NCBI RefSeq assembly: GCF_029407905.1
Contig: NC_073624.1
Location: 6,770,501 to 6,834,500, forward strand
DNA from: Bubalus kerabau
Lineage: Eukaryota > Chordata > Mammalia > Artiodactyla > Bovidae
Direction: 5' to 3'
Length of the DNA stretch: 64,000 nucleotides
The notes beneath the pieces were generated by a model that did no database searches, was not told the origin of the DNA, and saw only the letters and a list, made by a program, of their open reading frames with translations. The position numbers and the translations under genes are program-made. Each line of letters starts with the position of its first letter. The first letter of the stretch is position 1. Shown here in pieces: positions 1-9,747 of this stretch.

Positions 1-1123
1 TACTTCTGGATGTCACAGGGTCAACATTTGGGAGCCTCTGCCGGGCGTCCCCTCATCACCACTCTGACCCCAGAAGCCTGTGTGTCACTTGGCAACCTCT
101 GTCCTGTTTCTGCTCAGGGACCTTTGTGGCATGCAGAGGGGACTTGGTCACTCCCATCCCAGACCCTGCCCAGCAGGGCCCCCTGGTACTTGGATAAAGG
201 ATGAAGTCTGAGCCCTTTCCTTTACGTGATCTCTCATCTTCGTATTTTTGCTGGTGTGGGTTCCCTCTGCCTGGACACCCTTCCCTTCTCTGCCTGCCCG
301 CTTCTGCTCTGTGTCGGGGGGCTGAGGAGGGTGGGCCCGGGGCCTAGGTGGGACCGTGATAGGGGGGTCTCCTCGTGCCGTTTTCCTGCTGAGCAGTCTC
401 TCCCTCCGTCCCTGGGTGGGTGCATGGCCGGGCAGACTCTGGGTGGCCAGACTCGCACACCCTCTGCCCTCCTTGTCCATTTGACACATCTCTTCTCTAG
501 ACGCTGGGGTGGTGTGGTGTGAGCTGTCTAGAATTGTCATTTATTTGCTCGTTAATTTTGCATACATTCACTGGGTATTTGCGCTGTGCCTGGATATACA
601 GAAATGAATAAGGGGTACGAGCAGGAGCTCCCACTCTTAGCTGGGGGCAGGCAGGGCTCCCTGGGTGTGGGCCTCCTGGGTGTGGACCCTGCTGGCTCCT
701 CTTCCCGCCGGGGAGTTGCGGGCCAGCCCGGCCTGGGGAACAGCTGGGCCAGGTGCAGGCGCCTGGCTGCCCGCCCACCCGCCCGGAGAGGCATCGCTGC
801 CTGGGATTTGAGCTCCTCCGAGGGCTTGCGTCGCGCCGTGGGGAAATCACTTTCTGACAGCGGTCATCAATTTTACTGAGAGCCCCTCGGCGCTCCAGCA
901 GCCTGTCCCCGGCAGCAGCAGCTGGTCCGTGTCAAGCCCCTCCGTGTCCTGATGACAGAAACGATTCGCATTAGGCGTCTGCCCAGAGCACACATTCAGG
1001 AGAGATTGTTCTGGCCAGTTTCACATGCGCACCACGTCGCCTCCAAGTCTGTCTTTAGGTCCTTGGGTTCGTGGAGGTGTCTCCCCCTCACCCCATATTG
1101 GGGTGACCCTGTGGGGCCCTGGG

Positions 1124-1339
1124 GCTTCCAAGGTGGCTCAGGGGTAAAGAATCCACCTGCAGTGCAGGAGAGGCAGGTTCGATTCCTAGATCAGGAAGAC
1201 ACGCCTCTACCTCCCACACCCGGAGGAGGAAACGGCAATCCACTCCAATATCCTAGCCTGGGAAATCCCATGGACAGAGGAGCCTGGTGGGCTACAATCC
1301 ATGGGGTTGCAAAGAGTCAGACACGACTTAGCAATTAAA
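1124..1339 (+). repeat. Bov-tA SINE
   Basis: Full-length ruminant SINE in sense orientation. The tRNA-like head has an A-box (GGTGGCTCAGGGGTAA) and a B-box variant (GGTTCGATTCC), then the Bov-A body (GGAGGAGGAAACGGCAATCC) and the tail AGAGTCAGACACGACTTAGC. It is followed by a short CAC run to about 1,354. Several CpG sites are decayed, so the copy is not recent. Confidence 0.93.
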
Positions 1340-2642
1340 CCACCACCACCACCAGGTGCTGCGGGGCCCTTGGCAGGGTCAGATCCAGCAGGAGCCCAGG
1401 ACCCTGCAGGAATGGAGAGTCCCTGCGGCCCTGTATCCACCTTGTTGCAGACTCCGTTCTAGTTGCAAAGGGTTCAGCTTTGAACACAACAGACAGAGCC
1501 CCTGCCCTGGCCTGGGAGGGTGATGTTTTAGCTTAGAGGTAAAAAAAAAAAAAGAAAAATCACGAAGGAAACTTCCATGCCTCAATCTTGAGCATTTTGG
1601 GAAGAGGTAACAGCACATGGGAAGGCCTTGAAGCTTGCTGTGTTCACAGGACAGCATCCTGTCTGCACCACTGTGAACCTCAGGAGTTGTCCAGGGTTAG
1701 AGCCAGGGTCCTCTCAGAGCCCTGGGGGTGCCCGGAGGAAGCAGGAAGGCTTCTGGGTGACGATCAAGGAAACCCCTGGAGGAGCTGGTGGTGGCGGGCA
1801 TAAGTCATGAAGAGCAGCAGGATTTTGCCTGGTGGAGTTAGATATGAGGAGGGGCCTTCCAGGAGGCAGGAGCAGTCTGAATGTGGCCTAGACGATGAGC
1901 AGGAGAGAGCCTGCTGGGCGGGGCTCTGTGCGTGCAGCTGTGGGCTCCTCTCTGACTTGGGGAGAGGGTGCCCTGTTGGATTGGGCGGGTGCAGGCCACC
2001 TCCAGCAAGCCTTTGGTAAGCTCCCCTGGTTGACCGCATACAATCGGGCACAGGGGGTCTGCAGCGTGGGGGCTGAAGTCCATCCATGCACCCGGGCATC
2101 CACCCACATCCCAGATGCCACCTCCGCTCATCACAGGCCTACCAAGTGCCAGGCACCACAGATGCGCTGGACACCACCCGCAGGTGGGCGTTATCACCCG
2201 CACTGACAGGTGGGCAAGCTTAGGCCAGAGAAGAGGCGGGGAGGCCTGTGTACTGGTGGTGGTGTGAGCCAGGCAGGGGAGCCTGAGCTGCGAAGTGGCA
2301 TGGGAGGGTGGCAGCCAGGAGCTGGGCACCCCCTGCCTTCACCTGTGGCTCAGATGTGGGGAGGGGGAGGAGACCCTCCACGAGCTTCTGGGGGTCTCCA
2401 GCTTTTCTGGCTTTTCATGGCCAGGGTGACCACCTTGTGTTTCAGATGAGGAACCCAAGGATCAGAACAGGAACAGGAGGAACGGGGCGTCACAGCCATC
2501 GTGGTTGAACCAGGGCTGTCTCTCCCCATGGGGTGCCCAGCGGATGATAATGAGGATGGTGGTGGCCATGAAGGTGGGCTGACCTCTTGGGATTTGATCT
2601 TGACACTTGTTTTGCCAGGGCAGGGACCTTCCAGAATTGAAG

Positions 2643-2852
2643 GCTTCCTTGGTGGCTCAGATGGTAAAGAATCTACCTACAGTGTCGGAGACCCAGGTTC
2701 GATCCCTGTGTCAGGGAGATCCTCTGGAGAAGGGAATGGCAACCCACTCCACTATTCTTGCCTGGAGAATCCCATGGACAGAAGATCCTGGCGGGCTACA
2801 GTCCATGGGGTGGCAAAGAGTCAGACACAACTGAGTGGCTAACACACACACG
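2643..2852 (+). repeat. Bov-tA SINE
   Basis: Sense-strand copy with A-box GGTGGCTCAGATGG and an intact B-box GGTTCGATCCC, body GAGAAGGGAATGGCAACCC, and terminal TCAGACACAACTGAGTGGCT followed by a short CA run. Confidence 0.94.
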
Positions 2853-3380
2853 CCCTGTGCCCGCCTTCACAGCTCCCTTCAAGAATGTTCCTATGGCCTG
2901 GGGCCCCCACCTGGCCTAATTCTGTCAGACCCCCATTAATAAGGTCAGATCCAACCAAGGAATCCAGCTCTTCTGCTGTGTCCATTTGAATCCCATTCCC
3001 AGCAGAGTTTGGCCAGACCAGGCAGGGCCATGGCTGCGTGTGCTATCCCCAGGGCCAGGCAGGCAGCCTACTGATCAGCTAGAAACAGCTGGTGGTAGAG
3101 TCCCTGATGCTTTAATCCCCAGTCACTTGCTCATTCATTCATTCACGATGGGCACCTCCTAGGCATCTGAGATTCTCCATTTTCTCTATGGCCCCTGTGC
3201 CCGGTATACTGCCAGCCATATAGTACATAGCCCGTGAATACTGCCCATCTCTACAAGATGATTTCAAAGTCCTGGGAAGATCTATTCCCAGCCTTCAGTG
3301 TCTTCCTCCCATGTCTGTGCCAGCTGGCAGAAATTTTGCCGTTAATGATTTATTCCTTTGGCATAACTATTGCCCTGACC

Positions 3381-3465
3381 CTGGTGGGCTACAGTTCATA
3401 GGGTCGCACAGAGTCGGACACGACTGAAGCGTCTTAGCATGCACAGCACGCACACGCACAGCAGC
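3381..3465 (+). repeat. Bov-A / BovB 3'-tail fragment
   Basis: Only the 3' terminal part is present (CTGGTGGGCTACAGTTCATA through GAGTCGGACACGACTGAAGC), followed by a degenerate CA/GCA run. It is a 5'-truncated sense copy that cannot be assigned between the SINE and the BovB tail from which the SINE tail derives. Confidence 0.8.
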
Positions 3466-3700
3466 ACATTGCCCTGTTCAAGCTCCTCTTCTAAAATGCA
3501 AACCTTTAGAGTCTCAGTACTCTCTTCAAGGAGGAGACCCTTTTGAGTCCCGGTTTCTGGATGACCCATGTTCCCAGGAAGCTGATACTGTCTTGAACCT
3601 ACTGGACTGTGGCTGAGGGAGTTATAAGAGAAACAGGGAAAACAGAGTCAGGAGGACAGGTGGTGGTTTCTGTGCACGTGTAAGGGGCCTGGGATTATAT

Positions 3701-4204
3701 TTGTTGTTGTTGTTCGTCTCTTAAATCACGTCCGACTCCTTGTGACCCCCACGGACTGCAGCACTCCAGGCTTCCCTGTCCTTCACTAGCTCCCAGAGTT
3801 TGCTCAAATTCATATTCATTGAGTTGATGATGCCATCCAACCATCTCAGCCTCTGTCACCCCCTTCTCCTGCCCTCAGTCTTTCCCAGCATCAGGGTCTT
3901 TTCCAATGAGTCGGCTCTTCACATTAGGTGGCCAAAGTATTGGAGCTTCACCTTCAGCATCAGTCCCTCCAATGAACATTTAGGGTTGATTTCCTTTAGG
4001 ATTGACTGGTTTGATCTCCTTGCTGTCCAAGGGACTCTCAAGAGTCTTCCACACCACGGTTCAAAAACATCAGTTCTTTGGTGCTCAGCCTTCTTTATGC
4101 TCCAACTCTCACATCTGTACATCACTACTGGAAAGACCATAGCTTTGACTATACGGGCCTTTGTCAGCAAAATGATGTCTCTGCTTTTTAATACGCTGTC
4201 TAGG
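3701..4204 (-). mobile_element. BovB (RTE) LINE, 5'-truncated 3' fragment
   Basis: Minus-strand copy beginning with the TTGTTGTTGTTG form of the 3' end. Translated on the minus strand it gives the C-terminal RT tail (for example KAMVFPVVMYRCESW and LKVKLQYFGHLM), the conserved end of BovB ORF2. The frame carries interruptions and the copy has no 5' half, so it cannot move. Confidence 0.92.
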
Positions 4205-4479
4205 ATTACACATTCTTACTCTTATCTGACCCCACAGCCCTGGGCTGAAGGTGTTTTTGTTCCTGTTTCAGGGAGCAAATGAAGCTTGAGAAGCCCAGTC
4301 CAGCTGAGAAAGCCCCCCGAAGGTTTCTCAGCTGGACTTGGGTCTGGGTTGCCCCCATCCACGCCCTTTCCTGTACCTCCTCCTGCCCAGGACGTGGTCG
4401 TGTGACCCTGGGGGGCCACCAAGCGCAGCTCCTCTGGGCTCCCGGCTGCAGCAGGAGGGCCCGATCCTGGTAGCCTTTC

Positions 4480-4600
4480 GAAAGGCAGTCACTCCGGAAT
4501 CTGGTTTGAGCCTTGCAACTACCCTCTGAAGCAGAAATGTTCCCATTTCTCTGATGAGGGAACAGGCACAGGGAGTCCAGGGGCCTCACGTGTGGCCCTC
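4480..4600 (-). repeat. MIR SINE relic
   Basis: Diverged antisense MIR: the order is the reverse of the MIR core, with a GAAGCAGAAATGTTCCCATT segment followed by GATGAGGGAACAGGCACAGG. Ancient mammalian repeat; boundaries approximate. Confidence 0.6.
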
Positions 4601-5149
4601 CAGTGAGGGGGTGTGAAAGCTGGAGCAACCATTCTTACAGAACAGCACCCAGAGCCTCCCCCCAACCCTGCACTGAGAGAGTTTGAGGGTCTCAGGGCTG
4701 ATCTTGGTGCCAGGAGATGAGGCATTCAGACAGCCCCCTTCTGCCTCCCTGAGCACAGGTCCAGTTACTGGCCTGTGGGGCCTCCAGCTTGGCGCCAGCT
4801 GTGGGTTCTGGGGACCCCCCCGCCACTTCCCTTGCTCATGTGTCTGCCTTCCCAAGGGGAACGGTCCAAGGACACTGCTCTGGCCAGCCATGGGTCAGCC
4901 AGGCAGCTCCTAATTGTCCACCCTCCAGGCTGTATTTTCTCCAGTATTGGTGAGCCTCTGTCACCCAGGACGCAGCCAGAAGCTGAGCTAAACTCAAGAC
5001 GGATCGGGTCCCCACCTCATCAATCTGCCCACGGCCACTCTGTTGGGGAGGAGAGGGCGGGCATGTGGGCCGGGCCGTGGGGGGTTCTGGGCTCGCCGTG
5101 TGGTCTTCTTAAACCACAAATCTACCTTTGCCGGGGCTGATTCATTGCT

Positions 5150-5710
5150 CCCTGTGCGGGAATTTGCAGGGTGACCAGGACTTGGCAGTCTTCCATATTC
5201 TCAGGCTCCCAGCCTGGCTGCTCATGGCCTGAGGGATAAACTCCAAACTGGTCACCTCAGCCCCCAGGCCCTGCCCCTGCGGACCCCATCGCCACCTGGT
5301 GCCCCCATGTCACTTTCCAGCCACGCAGGCCACGCCCCCTCCCGCCCCATGGCCTTTTCCATGCTACTCACCCTGCCTGGAGCCCTTCTCTTCACACCCT
5401 GTCCCCTCCCGTCTCTGCTTTCGCCCGGCTGTTAAGGTCTGGCTGAAACCCCACCTCCGTGGAGCTCCCACCCACGCCAGGCTGGATTCTTGTTGCTGTC
5501 AGTGGTCTCTCAGCACCACTCAGCTCTCCAGCTAAACTCTCCCGACAGCTGGAATCAATGAATTATTTATGAGAATCTCTGTTACTGTCTTGTCTTCCCC
5601 CACTGGAATGTCAGCTCTGTGGCCCCAGGACCGCATTCGTCTTGTTTTCCCCATGTATCCCTAGTGCCTGGTACGTAGTAGGCCCTCAGCAAATATTTGA
5701 TGAATGAATG
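5150..5710 (+). repeat. L2 LINE 3' end
   Basis: About 550 bp with the L2 3' signature: GGATAAACTCCAAACTGGTC, then TCTGGCTGAAACCCCACCTC, and the terminal TCCCTAGTGCCTGGTACGTA leading to CTCAGCAAATATTTGATGAA with TGAATGAATG at the end. Ancient and inactive. Confidence 0.8.
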
Positions 5711-6079
5711 TCAGACGACTGCCATTGCTCTCTTTAAGAAATTAATTTCCCATTGCCACACTCCTCATTGTGACATCTGAGGCCTTATGGGATCCAACTG
5801 AAACAATTCACCCTGTCTGGAGTTTCTTCCTTGTCTGTGCTCTTCTTGGTGAACTCCTATGCATCCTTCAAAACCTCCATAGGTACTACTCTTTCTATAA
5901 AGCCTTCCCTGCTCCTCCAGGGAGAGTTGTTTGCAGCAGCCCTTTGATGCAGCAGCGGCTGGGCATCAGATCCTGTGCCGGGCACTGGGGAGACAGGACT
6001 GGGAGGGATGGAGGCTAAGATCAGTGAGGAGTCAGCCCTGTGGACCGCAGCCTCAGAGCATCCTGATGGGGATGATGGT

Positions 6080-6420
6080 GACAAAAGTCAGGCGCTATTC
6101 CAAGGAATTTCCATGTTTTTCTCGTTTCATCTTTACCGACCACACTGTGAGGTTCCAGCGTTACCCCATTTTACAGACGAGGATAACAAGGCTCAAAGTG
6201 AAAGTGAAGTCGCTCAGTCGTGTCCAACTCTTTGAGACTCCATGGACTATAGCCTACCAGGCTCCTCCATCCATGGGATTCTCCAGGCAAGAGTACTGAA
6301 GTGGGGTGCCATTGCCTTATCCAACAAGGCTCAGAGAGGTGACAAAACTTGCCACCGATTCATGAAAAGTTGAACTTGAACCCAAACCTGCATTCCTTGT
6401 CACTTGCTGCTCTGCTTCCA
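6080..6420 (-). repeat. MIR relic split by a younger SINE
   Basis: Antisense MIR with CCATTTTACAGACGAGGATA on the left and AGAGAGGTGACAAAACTTGC on the right of an inserted SINE at 6,196-6,322. The two halves rejoin cleanly if the insert and one copy of an 11-bp duplication are removed. Confidence 0.82.
6196..6322 (-). repeat. Bov-A-type SINE fragment with 11-bp target duplication
   Basis: Antisense SINE (AAGTGAAGTCGCTCAGTCGT, then CATGGGATTCTCCAGGCAAG, ending before the tRNA-like head). It is flanked by identical AACAAGGCTCA at 6,185-6,195 and 6,323-6,333. The perfect target-site duplication shows a single retrotransposition into an older MIR. Confidence 0.92.
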
Positions 6421-7224
6421 CTAAGGGGAGCGTGAAGGGCTCTAAGAATGTAGAGGACCCCCCTCCTCCAGTGTTTGTGGGCCAAGGGTGGGGTCACACA
6501 GATAGTTTTACAGAGGGAAAAAATGTCTAAGGTGAGTGTGGAAGGAAGAACACACTTTTTTTCCAGTCAAATAAGGCACTGCTGCTACTGGGAGCTGGGG
6601 AGGGGTGGGTTAGGGATGTGCAGGAAGGGTAGGAGAGGGGGAAATTCCTGAATAGGGGAGGCTCAGGAGCCTGGGGGCTGCTGGGGGCAGGGAGAAAGGG
6701 GATGATAAGGAAGGAGTCTGGGGAAGGGGGCCAGCCGGGCAGGGAGGCCCAGGATGTGGATGCTTGCAGAGGGCTGGGTGATGGATCGGAGCTCCTGGCA
6801 TGTGGTCTGTTGCTGTGGTCCTGGCATGTGGCCACTGTGGGCTCTGGTTTCTGGCAGCTTCCAGGCCCCACAGTCCTTTGTTGCAGCTCATCCAGTCTCC
6901 ACTGTTCCGTCCAGGCGGACAGGGCAGGTAGGAGCCTAGGGGTTGTTTGCCATCTATACTTCCTGGGGGAGAACAGGAGAAGGAGCCCTATGAGTGTCGC
7001 ACGGCATTTGCTGGGTCCCTCTTTATCTGGCTTCTGATTTACATCATGGGTGTGTGCCGCCTGCTCCCCCAGACCCAGCCTTGCGCCATCCTTCTGAGGC
7101 CTGTGGTCCAAGCTCCTGGCATGGGCTCCCAAGCCCGTGGGCTGGGCCAGCTGGCCTCTCCAGCGTGCCCTGTCAGTCCTCTGCACCAGGCAGCAGGCAC
7201 CAGCGTCCACGCTGGGCTCACAGT

Positions 7225-7390
7225 GGGCAGTCTCAGCCCATTTCATCCTCGTCTCTGCCCAGCAAGGCAGCTGTTCCTGTCCCGTTTTCACTGAGATGGA
7301 AACCGAAGCTCCGAGAGATTAAGGAACAGTGTGATCACCCAGCCAGTGAGCTGAAGCCAGGGTTTGGACCTAAGCCTGCTTGGCTCTACT
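7225..7390 (-). repeat. MIR SINE relic
   Basis: Antisense MIR: GTTTTCACTGAGATGGAAAC, then GATTAAGGAACAGTGTGATC, then AGCCAGGGTTTGGACCTAAG, the usual order of the reversed MIR core. Confidence 0.8.
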
Positions 7391-7619
7391 GTCCTGCTTC
7401 TTCCCCAGCGGCCCTGCCCAGGGGAGTCCTCCCGGGGCCCTGCCTCATCTCTGCTCACCCAAATCCGACCATCCTTCAAGGCCTTGCTGGGAAGAACCAA
7501 ACCCAGTTCTGGCCTGTGGCTCTGTGTTCCTCCTCCATTCATTCCCAGGTACTGCGTGTCTGTCCTCTGCCCCAGGCACCCTTCTGGGCATTGAGGATCC
7601 TACAGAGAGGTTGAAGCCC

Positions 7620-7815
7620 AGGCTCTGTGGTTAGATTTCATAGCTTTGCCCTTACCAGCTTTGATACCTCTGGATAAATCACCTCCCTCCCTGGGCCTCA
7701 GTTTCTTCATCTGTGAAATGGGGTGACATTAGTGTCTACCCCGTGGGTTGTTGGTAGGATTGAGTTTCTGTGTGTGAAGTGCTGAGGACAAGAGCTGGCA
7801 CATAGTAGACCCTCT
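7620..7815 (+). repeat. MIR SINE relic
   Basis: Sense MIR with GGCCTCAGTTTCTTCATCTG, GTGAAATGGGGTGACATTAG and the 3' part GAGCTGGCACATAGTAGACC. Nearly full length. Confidence 0.85.
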
Positions 7816-8024
7816 GTCGTGTTACTGTCTCCAATCCCAGTTCTCAGGGGCCCCCTTCTCCAGGAAGTGTTCCCCAGGCCCTCCCGGTTGGTGAGCATCG
7901 CTCTCCTTTGAGCTATGGCTCACTCACTTCGTGTCACAGTGATGAGATCTGAGGGTCAGGTGGGTCCCCTGCCTGACTGTAGGCACCTCAGGGGCTGGGG
8001 CTGTCCGCTCCATAGCCCCCTCAC

Positions 8025-8090
8025 CCCACCCCAGCTACCAGACCAGGGCTTTGCACATAATAGACACTTAATACATGTTTATGGAATTGA
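8025..8090 (+). repeat. L2 3' tail
   Basis: Short end piece CCAGGGCTTTGCACATAATA and CACTTAATACATGTTTATGG, typical of the last L2 bases. Confidence 0.6.
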
Positions 8091-8129
8091 ATTAACGATA
8101 AAACGAGATAATGGCCTGGAAGGAGCCTG

Positions 8130-8330
8130 AGTTGTTAGGAGGGAATACACAGCGTAAAAACCAGGCATATTTTTTTAAGCAGATTAATCTGGTCTTAACT
8201 CATTCTAATAGCCTGTGCCCCTATTGGCCAAGGCCATTATAATAATATACGGCCAGGGCCGTGCAGCTGGGAGATAGCGGTGCTTCAAAGTTTGCTTTCG
8301 GAAGGATATCACGGCAGGCTGCCTCTAGGC
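8130..8330. promoter_or_regulatory. Non-repeat block with a palindromic homeodomain site
   Basis: An AT-rich patch without repeat similarity. It contains the perfect 12-bp palindrome CAGATTAATCTG at 8,180-8,191, two overlapping TAATC cores as bound by K50 homeodomains (OTX/PITX/CRX class), and a CCTATTGGCC inverted CCAAT box near 8,220. The setting suggests a distal regulatory element; there is no direct proof. Confidence 0.3.
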
Positions 8331-8821
8331 TCTCAGAGCTGGAGCCCAGGGAGGTTGAGGGACTTGCCTGGGGAGGGGACTGTGAGAGGAGATTGAGGCT
8401 CAGAGAGGTCATGGGCCTGACCCTGAGATGCACAGCCAAAGAGGATGAGCTGGCACCGGAGGCCTGGTACTCCTCTGGGGTGGTTACATTCTGTTCTGTT
8501 TGATGCTTGGTGCCAGGACTGGAGCTTCCAGATTCTTATCCCAGGGGGGCCCTTCACCCCTGTGAACTACCCTCTTCACAGGAAGCCGAGTTTAGTCCTT
8601 CTGAATACATAAACCCTAGAGGAGGAGAGACAAAGCTGGTATCAGTCATTCACACCTTAGTCTGAATTGATATCCTGATGAAGGCTGAGGTCTAAGGGAG
8701 CTCTGTGGGCTACTGGAAGGGAGAAATGGTCTGACTCCTGTCAGATTAGGTGGGGCAGTGAGACTCAGAGTAGTGGCTCTGAAGTCACTCTTCTGAGCTG
8801 TCTACTGCCCTCGCCCTGAAT

Positions 8822-9046
8822 GCTTCCCAGGTGGCTCAGTGAGTAAAGAATTTGCCTGCAGTGCAGGAGATGCAGAAAACTCAGGTTCGATCCCTGGGTT
8901 GGGAAGATCCCCTGGAGGAAGGTGTGGCAACTCACTCCAGTATTCTTGCCTGAAAAAATTTCATGGACAAAGCAACCAGGTGGGCTACAGTCCATAGGGT
9001 CGCAAAGAGTCGGACATGACTGAAGCGACTGAGCACGCACGTGCCA
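8822..9046 (+). repeat. Bov-tA SINE with 9-bp target duplication
   Basis: Sense copy with A-box GGTGGCTCAGTGAGTAAAG, B-box GGTTCGATCCC, and tail GAGTCGGACATGACTGAAGC. It is flanked by GCCCTGAAT at 8,813-8,821 and 9,047-9,055, a perfect target-site duplication that fixes both ends. Confidence 0.95.
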
Positions 9047-9512
9047 GCCCTGAATACAGAAAGCAGGCCAGGATCAGGGAGCTAGGCTTGATTACGAAAG
9101 GAGAAGCTCAGAGTGGTGACCAAGCAGGGAGCGAGGACAGCTGTGGTTTCACAGTTCCGTGCCCCTGGCCAGGTGCAAGTCGTGGCTGCCGCAGTGGGCG
9201 CCCTGTCCAGCTGTCCTTCCTTGGCTCCTCCCAGGAGCGGCCCCCTGCTGTCAGCAGCGCCCCACCGCTGTCATCAAATGGCTTGGGTTGGCACCCAGCC
9301 CTGACTCTCTCTCATCCTCGGCCTCCGTCGAGTGTTGCTCCCTGAGCCTCCGTTTCCCCATCTGCGAAATGGCTACAATGGCCGCATCCCAGGGCATTGT
9401 GGACTCAGTGGGTGGAGGCACCCAGCTCAGCTCCACAGCACAGCACAGGTGGAGCCCAAGACCACCCACTGGTCTACAAGAACCCAGCAAGGTGGGGGTT
9501 GGGGTGGTGATG

Positions 9513-9736
9513 TGTTAAAAAGTGTTAGTTGCTCACTTGTGTCCGACTCTTTGCAACCCACGGACTGTAGCCCGCCAGGCTCCTCTGTCCATGGGATTTT
9601 CGAGGCAAGAATGCGGGAGTGGGTTGCCATTTCCTCCTCCAGGGGATCTTCCCAACCCAAGGATCGAACCTGGGTCTCCCGTGTCTCCTGATTTGCAGGC
9701 GGATTCTTTAGTTGCTGAGCCATCAGGGGAGGCACC
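9513..9736 (-). repeat. Bov-tA SINE with 11-bp target duplication
   Basis: Antisense copy running from the AGTGTTAGTTGCTCACTTGT tail to the tRNA-like head (B-box complement GGATCGAACC). Identical GGGTGGTGATG flanks lie at 9,502-9,512 and 9,737-9,747. Confidence 0.95.
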
Positions 9737-9747
9737 GGGTGGTGATG

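Noticed and set aside
6527..7291. 254-codon minus-strand frame
   Set aside because: No domain, overlaps a MIR, no splice sites consistent with an exon; chance frame in GC-rich DNA.
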